A stretch of 64,000 nt of DNA, taken from the NCBI GenBank assembly GCA_963782465.1, contig CAWAJR010000006.1, forward strand, positions 826,429 through 890,428, read 5' to 3'. Both the position numbers and the translations under genes were made by a program. Below, in pieces: positions 35,501 to 44,095 of this stretch. The notes under the pieces were generated by a model that was not told the origin of the DNA, did no database searches, and saw nothing but the letters and a program-made list of their open reading frames with translations. The DNA is from JAODBJ01 sp963782465. GTDB taxonomy: Bacteria; Actinomycetota; Acidimicrobiia; IMCC26256; PALSA-610. Position 1 is the stretch's first letter. Every line of letters starts with the position of its first letter.

Positions 35501-37848
35501 GGGGCGACGGCGGCACTGCGACCGTCAGCGGCGGTGCACTCACCGTCGACGGGGCACAAGCCGGTACCGACGCGACCTTCTCGCCGGGCACCACGCTCGA
35601 GTTCACGGGAACGTTCGGCAACGCGCCCTACGAGCACGTCGGGTTCGCGACCGCCGAGTTCGACGGGCCCTGGGCGCTCTTCAGCACCGGACGTGACGGC
35701 ACCTCACTGCAGGCCCGCACGAACCTCACCGAGAACGGCACATCGGACGACGAGACGATCCCGGGATCCTGGCTCGGCTCGCCCCACCGTTACCGGATCG
35801 TCTGGGGCACCGACTCGGTGACCTTCTTCATCGACGGCAACGAGATCGCGTCGCACGCCGTCACGATCGCCGGGCCGATGCGCGCCGCAGTCAGCGACTT
35901 CGACACTGGCGGTGCGAGTGTGACCGTCGACGACGTCGCGCTCACTCCCTACGTCCCGGCGGGGACCTTCACCTCGCGCGTGTTCGACGCCGGCGCACCG
36001 GCGGCGTGGGGCACGCTCGACGCCGACGCCACCCTTCCCGCCGGCACGGGCATCGACTTCGCCGTGCGCACGGGTGACACACCCACGCCGGATGGGACGT
36101 GGTCGGCCTGGGCGCCGATCGTTCCCGGTCAGTCCATCGGGGCGTCGGCGCGTTACGCGCAGTACTCGGCTGCCCTGGCCACCACCGACAGCGCGGTCAC
36201 ACCGGTGCTGCTCTGCGTCAACCTCGCGTTCGACACCGCGGCGGCGAATCATGCACCCGTCGCCAACGACGACGGGTACACGACCGACGAAGACACACCG
36301 CTCGTCGCGAACGTCCTCGGCAACGACACCGATGCCGACGGCGACACGCTCCAAGCGATGTTGGCCGTGAGCCCGGCCCACGGCACCCTCACCTTCGCCG
36401 CCGACGGCGCGTTCACGTACCAGCCCGCGCCGAACTGGAACGGGACCGACACGTTCAGTTACGGCGCCACTGACGGCACCGACGCGAGCGACGTCGCGAC
36501 CGTCACCATCACCGTGAACGCGGTGAACGACCCGCCGACGTTGACGGCACCGGCGGACCAGGTCACGACCACCGGCGACAACGTCACGCTGACGGTCGAT
36601 GGCCACGATGTCGACGGCGATCAACTCACCTTCACCGCCACCGGGTTACCGCCAGGTTTGAGCATGGCCGACGACGGGACCGTCAGCGGTACCGCGGGCG
36701 GCGCGACCGACACGCCGTACCTCGTCACGGTGGTCGCCGATGATCACCACGGCGGGACCGCGCAGGCCGGCTTCGAGTGGACCATCGTGGCCACCGCCAC
36801 GAACCATGCGCCGACCGTGACTGCCCAGCGGTACACGACGACCACCGCAACCCGACTCGTCGTTGCCGCGCCCGGCGTGCTGGCCGGGAGTCATGATGCC
36901 GACGGCACGGCGCTGCGCGCGGTCCTCGCGCAGGCGGCCGGGCACGGCACGGTGTCGCTCCGTTCCGACGGCGGTTTCACCTACGTCCCGAACGCGGGCT
37001 TCGTCGGTACCGACACGTTCATGTTCCGCGCCTCCGACGGCGCCCTCTCGTCGAAGGCGGCGACGATCACCATCACGGTCGCGGCACAACCGGCAACGCC
37101 GGTCGCGGCGGCGCGTGGTTACCGGCTCGTTGCCTCCGACGGCGGCGTCTTCACCTTCGGCAACGCCCACTTCTACGGCTCGACCGGCAACCTGCAACTG
37201 CACGCACCGATCGTCGGGATGGCGACGACACCCGACGACCACGGTTACTGGCTCGTCGCGTCCGACGGCGGTGTCTTCGCCTTCGGCAACGCCCACTTCT
37301 ACGGCTCGACCGGCAACCTGCAACTGCACGCACCGATCGTCGGGATGGTGACGACACCCGACGGTCACGGTTACTGGCTCGTCGCGTCCGACGGCGGCGT
37401 CTTCGCCTTCGGCAACGCCCACTTCTACGGCGCGGCGCACGTCGCGGCGGCAGTGGCGGGGATTGCCGCGACGCCGCGTGGTCACGGCTACTGGCTCGTC
37501 ACCACTCGGGGCGGGGTCGTTCCCTTCGGCGACGCCGAGACGTACTCGCCGGCAAGCCGGGCTCCGCTCATGTCGCGGAACGTCGTCGGCATCGTGTCGA
37601 CGCCCGGCGGTCACGGTTACTGGCTGGTCACCTCGAACGGGTCGGTGGCCGCCCACGGCGACGCTTGGCAATCCACCGCGACGACGTCGCGGAGCAACCA
37701 GCCGATGGTGGGGATGCGCGCCTCGGGCACCGGCCACGGCTACTGGCTCGTCGCCGGCGATGGCGGCGTGTTCAGCCTCGGCGACGCGCGGTTCTACGGA
37801 TCGACGGGTGCCCTGCGCCTCGTTCAGCCGATCGTCGGGATCGGTTAG
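32599..37848 (+). CDS. Giant modular secreted protein (DUF4082, Big_5, deacetylase-like, cadherin-like, GYWLV repeats)
   Basis: A 1749-residue exported protein. The signal peptide ends near residue 48 (NATPARA-DT). Domain order by eye: DUF4082 (51-205, LRFSSDTDGFITGVRFYKA); Big_5-type Ig (210-318); an amidotransferase-like flavodoxin fold (328-510, ILVVADAGDPFGRYYGEIL); a polysaccharide-deacetylase/NodB-like domain (574-830, KAVVVMTGDDHANGG with Asp-Asp-His, and a second His in VALHVSTDC); a jelly-roll region (910-1140); cadherin-like/VCBS domain (1216-1310, NHAPVANDDGYTTDEDT); a putative Ig (1310-1395); a second cadherin-like domain (1402-1495); and six GYWLV repeats (1507-1749). It has no LPXTG or membrane anchor. 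It probably binds or remodels extracellular polysaccharide. The stop overlaps the convergent whiB stop by four bases. Confidence 0.88.
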   Translation: MRSLTPFTRTMPFGGRSVARKVIATTAVVALVALQSLVLAVNATPARADTVHSLWTSTTVPQIIGVTDNQPIELGLRFSSDTDGFITGVRFYKAAVDTGSHIGHLWTADGTLLAEAAFSNESASGWQEIDFASPVAIEAGTTYVASYWSASGYFSDTPDYFATAGYDNAPLHAPAAPNGMYRYGTSGFPTEGSTFNYWVDVAFTTQTGPDTTAPTITHTVPAAGATDVSPSATVNATFDESLDASTVSASTFSLRDTSGTVAADVTYDATTRSATLHPHAALTRSTVYTATVEGGASGVADLAGNHLADDVSWSFTTAAQPAIPADDGPGGPILVVADAGDPFGRYYGEILRTEGLSEFLVTDISKVDATLLHGYDVVVLASMPLDSARLQMFTDWVNGGGNLIAMRPDTALAPLAGLASASGTLAEGYLAVDTSPAPGAGIVDDTIQFHGTADRYTLGAAQAIATLYADADDATTNPAVTLRSVGTNGGHVSVFTYDLARSVVETRQGNPAWSGQKRDGESGPIRSDDLFFGASATDPEPDWVNLDKVQIPQADEQQRLLVNIIETMQAQTPLPRLWYFPDDAKAVVVMTGDDHANGGTAGRFDTYEADSAAGCSLDDWSCIRSTAYVYPSTPLTDEQVQAYQAAGFEVALHVSTDCADWTPASLAADYDAQLAEFAAAYPSATAPVSGRSHCIAWSDWATQPKVEAAHGIRLDTNYYYWPPSWLQDRPGLFTGSGMPMRFADTDGTTIDVFQAATQMTDESGQSYPATIDTLLANALGPNEFYGAFTANMHNDSADSSGADAIVASAQRDGVPVVSAGQMLTWLDARDASSFSAITLDDGTLTFTINAGAKANGLRAMLPVHGAGGDLTTLQRGQAPVAYSTATVNGVEYAFFDAAGGDYTATYEAGTTPTAGSFVDTTTANFAAGTTGDSTAVTPDGDGALTLRPSATQAFDGTTLPNGWSSTTWGDGGTATVSGGALTVDGAQAGTDATFSPGTTLEFTGTFGNAPYEHVGFATAEFDGPWALFSTGRDGTSLQARTNLTENGTSDDETIPGSWLGSPHRYRIVWGTDSVTFFIDGNEIASHAVTIAGPMRAAVSDFDTGGASVTVDDVALTPYVPAGTFTSRVFDAGAPAAWGTLDADATLPAGTGIDFAVRTGDTPTPDGTWSAWAPIVPGQSIGASARYAQYSAALATTDSAVTPVLLCVNLAFDTAAANHAPVANDDGYTTDEDTPLVANVLGNDTDADGDTLQAMLAVSPAHGTLTFAADGAFTYQPAPNWNGTDTFSYGATDGTDASDVATVTITVNAVNDPPTLTAPADQVTTTGDNVTLTVDGHDVDGDQLTFTATGLPPGLSMADDGTVSGTAGGATDTPYLVTVVADDHHGGTAQAGFEWTIVATATNHAPTVTAQRYTTTTATRLVVAAPGVLAGSHDADGTALRAVLAQAAGHGTVSLRSDGGFTYVPNAGFVGTDTFMFRASDGALSSKAATITITVAAQPATPVAAARGYRLVASDGGVFTFGNAHFYGSTGNLQLHAPIVGMATTPDDHGYWLVASDGGVFAFGNAHFYGSTGNLQLHAPIVGMVTTPDGHGYWLVASDGGVFAFGNAHFYGAAHVAAAVAGIAATPRGHGYWLVTTRGGVVPFGDAETYSPASRAPLMSRNVVGIVSTPGGHGYWLVTSNGSVAAHGDAWQSTATTSRSNQPMVGMRASGTGHGYWLVAGDGGVFSLGDARFYGSTGALRLVQPIVGIG
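37117..37845 (+). repeat. Six tandem GYWLVASDGGVFAFG-type coding repeats
   Basis: Repeat units start at 37117, 37243, 37369, 37486, 37615 and 37738; the first two steps are exactly 126 bases and the others 117-129. Units 1 and 2 are almost identical in DNA (FGNAHFYGSTGNLQLHAPIVGM in both), which points to recent duplication or ongoing homogenisation. Later units have diverged. The motif suggests a propeller or solenoid built of about 42-residue units, with Gly-His-Gly-Tyr-Trp at each boundary. Confidence 0.92.
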
Positions 37849-38072
37849 CGCCGCCGATCGCGCCGGCGTTGCCCGGCCCGTTCGGAGGCGGTCATCCCGC
37901 CCCAGATGCCTTGCGTCGCCGGGTCCCGGAGCGCGGCGTCGAGGCACTCGGCACGGATCGGGCAACGGGCGCAGACGTGCCGCGCCATTTCGATCGTCCG
38001 GGAATCGTTCGGGACCGGGTAGAGAAGCGACTGGTTCGCGTCATGGCAGCGGCTCGCGAGGGTCGCGATCAT
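37845..38072 (-). CDS. WhiB-family iron-sulfur transcriptional regulator
   Basis: A 75-residue WhiB protein. The four cluster-binding cysteines are Cys9, Cys34, Cys37 and Cys43 (RCHDANQS, HVCARCPIRAEC), followed by the G(V/I)WGG motif GIWGGMTASER and a basic tail, RAGQRRRDRRR, for DNA contact. It is shorter at the N terminus than most WhiB proteins. It lies two bases after the stop of a small gene of unknown function and is probably co-transcribed with it. WhiB proteins often bind the main sigma factor; a sigma gene lies just upstream. Confidence 0.93.
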   Translation of the reverse strand: MIATLASRCHDANQSLLYPVPNDSRTIEMARHVCARCPIRAECLDAALRDPATQGIWGGMTASERAGQRRRDRRR

Positions 38073-38074
38073 CG

Positions 38075-38329
38075 CTACGGCGACTCGTAGTAGAGCGCCT
38101 CGTCGGTTCCTGCGTCGAAGAACACGCGGCCGACCTGGTACGCGAGACGATCGCCCGACCGCGCCGAGACGAGCCATCCGTCCGACAAGCGCGCCCACAG
38201 CGCGTGGTCACTCTGGCGGAAGAACAAGTCCGGCCCGCGGGCGTACGCGAACACGCTGCCATCGTCACTCCGGCGCAGCTGCCGGCCCATCCGTGCCGGC
38301 GACTCGGTCTGTGCAGTCTCGATCAGCAC
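38075..38329 (-). CDS. Small conserved-looking protein coupled to whiB
   Basis: An 84-residue protein of unknown function with a GTG start at 38329 behind a GGGGGGAA ribosome-binding site. The sequence has several short beta-like stretches (GSVFAYARGPDLFFRQSDHALWARLSDGWLVS, YQVGRVFFDAGTDEALYYESP). It ends two bases before the whiB ATG. I do not recognise the family. Confidence 0.6.
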   Translation of the reverse strand: MLIETAQTESPARMGRQLRRSDDGSVFAYARGPDLFFRQSDHALWARLSDGWLVSARSGDRLAYQVGRVFFDAGTDEALYYESP

Positions 38330-38461
38330 CGTTCCCCCCAATCCTCGATCCTGTCGCGGCCCGCACGCGAACCGTTGCGGGAGGATTGCACCCGACCCGG
38401 GCCGCTCGAAAGGGCACAAGGTCACACGATGCGTCCCGGTTGACGCGAATCCGACCCGGGC

Positions 38462-39433
38462 TCAGCAGGCGGTCTTCGCGTCCACCCGTTGGTCTCGCGG
38501 CACGGCGAACGGCACGAGCGGGCGAACCGTCCGGCGGCGGGTCTCGCGCTGCTGCTGGACCGAGGCTTCGCGGCGCAGGTGGAGCAACGCACGCTGCTCG
38601 ATTTGGCGCACGCGTTCGGTGGTGATCCCGAGGCGCTGGCCGATGTCGCGCAGCCGCATGGGGACCGCACCGTCGAGCCCGTAGTGGAGGCGCAGGATCA
38701 TCGCCTCGCGCGCTCCCAGAGCCGCCACGCGGTCGGCGAGTTCCTCGGCGGATACCGCAGAGACCACGGTCTCCTCGGTGTCGTCGGCGTCGAGGTCGAC
38801 GATGGTGTCGCCGAGTTCTCCCACGTCGTCACCGATCGGCGCCTCGAGCGACGCGACTCGCGCCAGCGCGCCGGCGAGGGCGTGCACCTGCTCGACGCTC
38901 ATGTCCATACGCGCCGCGACTTCTTCGTCGGAAGGCACCCGCCCGAGCGAGACCGCCAGCTGGTCGCGCACGTGCCGCGCCTGCCACCCGTCAAAGACCC
39001 GCCGCGCCGGGACCCGCACCGAACGACCCTTGGTCGCGACCGCGCGCAGGACCGCTTGGCGGACGAACCAGGTGGCGTAGGTCGAGAACCGGTACTGGCG
39101 GCGCCAGTCGAACCGGTCGACGGCTCGCATGAGACCGATGTTGCCCTCCTGCACGAGATCGTCGAGATCGAGGCCATCGGCGTGATAGTGACGCGCGATC
39201 GAGACGACCAGCCGAAGGTTCGCGGTCACGAACTCCCGCCGGGCGTCGTCGCCCTTGCGGGCCAGCGCACGGCACCGGCGCCGTTCGGCGGCCGTGCACT
39301 CGGCACCCGAGTCGAGCCGGGCCTGCGCGTCCCTGCCCGCTTCTATCGCCCGGGCGAGCCGCACTTCCTCGGATGCGTCGAGCAATTCACCGGAGTCGGC
39401 CAACGCCCCTAAATACCTTCCGAATCCGTCCAC
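38462..39433 (-). CDS. RNA polymerase sigma factor, sigma-70 group 2 (SigB/HrdB-like)
   Basis: About 323 residues. Region 1.2 (YLGALADSGELLDASEEVRLARAIEAG) and region 2 (ANLRLVVSIARHYHADGLDLDDLVQEGNIGLMRAVDRFDWRRQYRFSTYATWFVRQAVLRA) are followed by region 3 and region 4 (REAMILRLHYGLDGAVPMRLRDIGQRLGITTERVRQIEQRALLHLR). It lacks the long acidic N terminus of the primary sigma, so it is a group 2 factor, typically used in stationary phase or stress. The start is ambiguous: GTG at 39433 is chosen; TTG at 39475 is possible. Confidence 0.9.
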   Translation of the reverse strand: MDGFGRYLGALADSGELLDASEEVRLARAIEAGRDAQARLDSGAECTAAERRRCRALARKGDDARREFVTANLRLVVSIARHYHADGLDLDDLVQEGNIGLMRAVDRFDWRRQYRFSTYATWFVRQAVLRAVATKGRSVRVPARRVFDGWQARHVRDQLAVSLGRVPSDEEVAARMDMSVEQVHALAGALARVASLEAPIGDDVGELGDTIVDLDADDTEETVVSAVSAEELADRVAALGAREAMILRLHYGLDGAVPMRLRDIGQRLGITTERVRQIEQRALLHLRREASVQQQRETRRRTVRPLVPFAVPRDQRVDAKTAC

Positions 39434-39528
39434 ATCGCCATGCAACCACTCGGCTCGGGCCAGTAGGCCCGGCAACCGTCACGATGCGCCAGGACTTAGG
39501 TCCTCTCCTGCTCGAGCCCTCGCGGCGG

Positions 39529-39864
39529 TCAGGTCAACGCCGACCGCAACGTCGCGATGCGTTCGGGGACCGCACGCCAGTACATCCAGCGACCGCGCTT
39601 CTCCCCCGTGATGAGCCCCGCTTCGGCCAGCGCTTTCGTGTGGTGGCTGACGGTCGGTTGGCTTCGACCGAGGGGCGCTTCGAGTTCGCACGAACACACC
39701 TCGCCCGCCGCCGCGATGAGGCTGAGGAGGCGCAACCGGACCGGGTCGGCCAGCGCCGCGAAGGCACGCGCGAGCTCCTCCGCGTCGCCCTCGTCGAGGG
39801 GCGCCTGGACGACCGAGCAGCACGGCCCCACAACCGGGATGGCGGTCGCTCCCCGTTTCACCAC
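39529..39864 (-). CDS. arsR: ArsR-family metalloregulator
   Basis: A 111-residue winged-helix repressor. It carries a Cys pair at 15-16 (VGPCCSVVQ) and Cys57/Cys59 in EVCSCELEAPLGRSQPTVSHHTKALAEAGLI, the alpha-3 and N-terminal thiols expected for As(III) or Cd(II) sensing. It is divergent from the ArsI/CadI gene, with a repeat-rich intergenic region of about 120 bases that presumably holds its operator. Metal binding would release DNA and induce the neighbour. Confidence 0.92.
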   Translation of the reverse strand: MVKRGATAIPVVGPCCSVVQAPLDEGDAEELARAFAALADPVRLRLLSLIAAAGEVCSCELEAPLGRSQPTVSHHTKALAEAGLITGEKRGRWMYWRAVPERIATLRSALT

Positions 39865-39886
39865 TGGGCCTCCCCCGGAATCACGT

Positions 39887-39937
39887 ATCGACGCATGTCG
39901 TATTCACGAATGTCGTATTGACGAACGTCGATGCGTC
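39887..39937. promoter_or_regulatory. Candidate ArsR operator: direct and inverted repeats
   Basis: Two adjacent 15-base repeats, ATGTCGTATTCACGA (39895-39909) and ATGTCGTATTGACGA (39910-39924), differ at one base. They are flanked by ATCGACG (39887-39893) with CGTCGAT (39926-39932), and GACGCAT (39890-39896) with ATGCGTC (39931-39937). The site lies between the divergent arsR and arsI-like genes. Confidence 0.6.
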
Positions 39938-39983
39938 TGTCATTGTCTCACATCGACGCCCATCAATCTATAGGAGCGGTCCG

Positions 39984-40436
39984 ATGTCCCGAGTGCAACT
40001 CGCATTGAACGTGTCCGACCTCGACGAAGCGGTCGCCTTCTACTCCAAGTTGTTCGCGACGCAACCGGCGAAGCGCCGCCCCGGCTACGCGAACTTCGCG
40101 ATCGAGGAACCGGCGCTGAAGCTCGTGTTGATCGAAGGGCACGGCGAGCCGGGCACCCTCAACCACCTCGGCGTCGAAGTGGCGTCGAGTGCCGACGTCG
40201 CCTCGGCGCACGGGCGCCTGGCCGCAGAAGGGCTTGCGACGGCGACCGAAGACGAGGTGTCGTGCTGCTACGCGGTGCAGGACAAGGTGTGGGTCGACGC
40301 GCCCGACGGCGAACCGTGGGAGATCTACACGGTGCTGGCCGACGTCGAGATGCCCGCGGGCGAACTGCGCACGACGAGCCCGGCCGACACGATGTGCTGC
40401 TCGGCCGCACCCGAATCGGCCGCCCGCTGTTGCTGA
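39984..40436 (+). CDS. ArsI/CadI-type glyoxalase-fold protein (C-As lyase or cadmium-induced protein)
   Basis: A 150-residue vicinal-oxygen-chelate protein. It opens MSRVQLALNVSDLDEAVAFYSKLF and has His61 and Glu113 as likely metal ligands. Cys94-Cys95 in EVSCCYAVQDKVWVDAPDG is the vicinal pair used by ArsI to bind trivalent organoarsenicals. The C terminus carries two more pairs, TMCCSAA and ARCC. ArsI cleaves the carbon-arsenic bond of methylarsenite; the near relative CadI is induced by cadmium. The TATAGGAGCG ribosome-binding site supports the ATG. No arsenite pump is adjacent. Confidence 0.88.
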   Translation: MSRVQLALNVSDLDEAVAFYSKLFATQPAKRRPGYANFAIEEPALKLVLIEGHGEPGTLNHLGVEVASSADVASAHGRLAAEGLATATEDEVSCCYAVQDKVWVDAPDGEPWEIYTVLADVEMPAGELRTTSPADTMCCSAAPESAARCC

Positions 40437-40473
40437 GCGGCGCCGCCGCTCGCGAGCGGTCGCACCCGTCCCC

Positions 40474-41310
40474 TCATTCCGGGGGCGGTACGAGCACGAC
40501 CGGGAGTTGCGTGGAGTGCAGGACACGCATCGCCACCCCTCCGAGCCGCAATTTGATGATGGGCGCGACGCCGTGGGTGCCGACGACGATCATCTGTACG
40601 TCGGCTTCCTCGGCTGCGTCGATCAACGCCTCCGCGACGTGCCGGGCGTGCACGACCTTCGGGCGGACCGTCACGCCGGCGTCGCGTAGCGGCGCGATCC
40701 AGTCGTCGTTCATCGCACGTTCCACGTAGTGCAGGTTGCCCTCCGCGTCTTCGGGCACGATCTCGAACTGCTGCGCGTACACGGCGACTGCGATCACATC
40801 GGCCTTGAGTGCAGAGGCGAAGCTCGCGCACCGGTGAACCGCCGCTGCGCTCCCTTCCGAACCGTCGACGCCCAACAGGATGCGGCGCACCGGCAGCGGA
40901 GGATCGTCGGTGATGACGGCGAGCGGCCGGGTGGTGTGGTGCGCGAGGAGATCGGCGACGCTACCGACGCGAAGGCCGAGGAAACCGCCGCCGCCGCGGT
41001 GCCCGACGACGATGAGGTCGGCGTCTTCGGTCGTGGCGCGGTCGAGGATGACGTAGGCCGGCTCGCCGTCGATGACCTCGGTGCGAGTCGCGGGCGCGTC
41101 GGCGCCGAGGCTGCGGACAGCAGCATCGAGATCGTCTTGCACTTCTCGGTGCTCGTCCTCCCATTCCTCGGGCGGAAGCTCCATCTGCGCCGGTGACCAC
41201 GCGTTGAGCGCGACCACTTCGGCGCCGATGGGTTGGGCAACACTTGCGGCCCACCGCAGCGCCGTCTTCGACGGCTCCGATCCGTCGATCCCGACCAGGA
41301 GGCGTTTCAT
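40474..41310 (-). CDS. Universal stress protein, two tandem USP domains
   Basis: A 278-residue protein with two USP folds (about 1-140 and 145-278). Both start with the typical strand (KRLLVGIDGSEPS; RRILLGVDGSEGS). ATP-binding loops read VVGHRGGGGFLGLRVGSVADLL and VVGTHGVAPIIKLRLGGVAMRVL. The ATG at 41310 has an AAAGGATC ribosome-binding site and lies 11 bases after the P-type ATPase stop, so the pump and the stress protein are probably one operon. Confidence 0.93.
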   Translation of the reverse strand: MKRLLVGIDGSEPSKTALRWAASVAQPIGAEVVALNAWSPAQMELPPEEWEDEHREVQDDLDAAVRSLGADAPATRTEVIDGEPAYVILDRATTEDADLIVVGHRGGGGFLGLRVGSVADLLAHHTTRPLAVITDDPPLPVRRILLGVDGSEGSAAAVHRCASFASALKADVIAVAVYAQQFEIVPEDAEGNLHYVERAMNDDWIAPLRDAGVTVRPKVVHARHVAEALIDAAEEADVQMIVVGTHGVAPIIKLRLGGVAMRVLHSTQLPVVLVPPPE

Positions 41311-41321
41311 CGCTGATCCTT

Positions 41322-43815
41322 TCATCCGGCGACCGCGGGCGCGGGCGAGGATTCGTTGCCTTCGTCGCGTTGACGGTCGTTGCGACGCCGGTTCAGGCGG
41401 CGCACCGTCAAGATCTTCACCTCGTCGTTGACGACGAGCCACCCCAGTGCGTACACCCAGATCACCGCCGCCCGCCACCACCCGATCGGCGTCATGAAGA
41501 TGCCGAACACCGCGAGGAGCGTCGCGACGATCTGCGTACCGATCACGGCGCCGACGAGCACGGTCGCCGGCCTCGAACGCCAGAAGCGATCACGGGTGCG
41601 GGCCACGAAGACGGTCAGGTGCCCGGCCACGGAGAGCTTCAGGTACATGAGCGTGCGGACGACGTCGTCACTCGTGCCCAACACGACGTGCGTGAACGCG
41701 AAGAGACCGAACGATGCGACCACGCCGATGACGCCGAGCGCGGTTGCGATCGTCAGCACGTCGCGCATCTCCCACCGGACCGGGCGCGGCGCGGTCGCAA
41801 CATTGTCGTAGGCGATCGAAAGGATCGCGCCGTCGTTGAGCAGCGCGAGCAAAACGATCATCACCGCGGTCACCGGAAAGAAGTTGAAGGCCACGATCGA
41901 GATGCTGATGAGCAACAGGACTCGGATGGTTTCGGCGATCCGGTAGATCGCGTAGCTCGTCATGCGCTCGAAGATCTGGCGCGATTGACCGATTGCGTGC
42001 ACGATCACCGAGAGCCCGGGCGCGAGGAGCACGACGTCGGCAGCGGCGCGCGCGGCGTCGGTCGCGTCCGAAACCGCGATGCCCGCGTCCGACTGTTTGA
42101 GCGCCGGTGCGTCGTTGACACCGTCGCCGGTCATCCCGACGATGTGACCCGCTGCCTGCAGGGCACGGACGATCCGGTACTTGTGTTCGGGTAGCACCTG
42201 CGCGAACCCGTCGGACTGCTCCACCAACTTCACCAGCTCGGCATCGGTGCTCACCGCCCCGTCGTCGAGCCGGTGCGCGTCGATGACGTTGCCGCCGATG
42301 CCGACCGTGCCGGAAATCTCGCGCGCGATGGCGAGCTGATCACCGGTGACCATCTTCACGACGACCCCGAGTCGCTGCGCTTCGGCGACCGTCGAGGCGG
42401 AGTCGTCGCGAGGAGGGTCGGACAACGGGATGAGGCCGAGGAGGTGCCATCCGTCATCGCCGGTCCGCGCGACGGCGATCGACCGCGAGCCGCGGCGGGC
42501 GAAATCCTCGACCTGCGCGTCGAAGTCGCGGCGATCGGTGAGTTCGCACAGGTCGGCGACGACCTGGGGCGCTCCCTTCGTGATCGTTGAACGGGAACCG
42601 TCGGCGCATTCGACGACCGCCTCGCTGCGCTTCGACGCGGGGTCGAAGGGCGTGTAGTGCACGACGTGCGACGACGGGTCGGGCGACGGCGCGGCGACCA
42701 GTACGGCGTCGTCGATCGGGTCATGGTCCTCGGCGCGCGATGCGAGCGCCGCGGCGGCCAGCACGTCGTTCGCAGTCAGTTGCGCGCCGGCGACGAACGG
42801 CGCCCCGGCCTGTAACCGGTTCCGGGTGAGCGTCCCCGTCTTGTCGGAACACAACACGTCGATGCCACCGAGCTCCTCGATCGCGGGGAGGTGGGTCACC
42901 ACCGCCTGGTGCCGCGCCAGCCCCGCCGCGCCGACCGCCATCGTCACCGAAAGCACCGCGGGCAACGCGACCGGGATCGCAGCCACCGCGACGACGAGCG
43001 CGAACGTCAACGTCTCGAGGGCGGCGTCGCCGCGGGCGAGGGAAACCGCGATGACGATCGCGAGCAGCCCGAGGGCCAGGAAGATCAGGTAGTTCCCGAT
43101 GCGCAGCACCGCCTGCTGGAAATGGCTCGTGGTACCGGCCTGCTCGACGAGCGCGGTGGTACGCCCGTAGAAGCTGTTCGTCCCGGTGCCGTACACGAGC
43201 ACATCCGCGTCGCCGCGAGCGACGACCGACCCGGAGTACGCGATCCCACCCTTGCCGGCACTGACGGGGAGCGACTCGCCGGTCAACGCCGACTGATCGA
43301 GGTCGACCGGGTCGTCGGTCAGTACCCGCCCGTCGGCCGGGACGACATCGCCGATGCGCACGTGCACGACGTCGCCGGGTACGAGCTCACGCGATGGGAC
43401 CGATACCCACGCGCCGTCACGCCGCACCATCGCGTCTCGTTGCAGCCGGCTCCGCAGCGCGGCGACGGCGTCGGCGGCCTGGTGTTCCTCCCAGAACGCG
43501 ACCAGGCCGTTCATGACCAGCAGGACGCCGATGATGACCGCGTCGGCCCAGTGCCGGGCGGCGGCCGACAGCACGAGCGCGACCTCGATCATCCACGGGA
43601 TCGGCGCCCAGAAGTAGCCGAGGAACGTGAGGAGGAGCGACGTCCGCTTCTCCGCCAACTCGTTCGGTCCGGTCCACCGCGAGCCGATCGGCTGCGTCGA
43701 CCGACGACAACCCGGCCGGTGTCGCGCACAGCTGCTGCTCGACGACATCGAGTGACGCATCTCGCAACTCGTCAGCCGGAGCGGCATGCACCGCCCCCGC
43801 CGCCCGACTGGTCAT
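41322..43815 (-). CDS. P-type ATPase, P3A proton-pump-like, with an N-terminal frameshift
   Basis: About 831 residues if two frames are joined. The first part runs from the ATG at 43815 (MTSRAAGAVHAAPADELRDA) to about 43679. One surplus base then shifts the frame, and the protein continues with GPNELAEKRTSLLLTFLGYFWAPIPWMIE. That stretch, the TGES loop (LDQSALTGESLPVS), VAAIPVALPAVLSVTMAVGA in place of PEGL, the phosphorylation motif CSDKTGTLTRN and MTGDGVNDAPALKQSDAGIAV are typical of plasma-membrane H+-ATPases. It would export protons using ATP. Divergent from a second P-type ATPase at 44096. Confidence 0.88.
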
Positions 43816-44095
43816 CGCTCCGAACTCGGTCCGGGCCGCCGCACTCCGATCGCTCCTCTCGCCGCCCCTTCAGCCGCCGTTGGCTTCGCCCGCCATCTTG
43901 TGTACCTACCACCGTGCGCCACGAGAGAACAACGTCCCTTCGATCCGTGCCCGGGTCAACACGACATGCAATCACGCGCGATCGCCGCAACCGGGTCGAG
44001 CGGTTTGGACCTTTGCCCCTCGAACCTGATCGCGGGCGGGCACATTGTTCGGGCATGACTGGAGGCCGGACGCGACGCGCCCTTCCGGCTCGGGT

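Noticed and set aside
37117..37494. The 126-bp repeats as a CRISPR-like or non-coding satellite
   Set aside because: They are multiples of three, stay in frame and encode a conserved protein motif within one gene.
44001..44024. DosR/DevR-like box (TTTGGACCTTTGCCCC) between the two P-type ATPases
   Set aside because: Only partly palindromic and with too few matches to the known consensus to call by eye, despite the suggestive USP/ATPase context.
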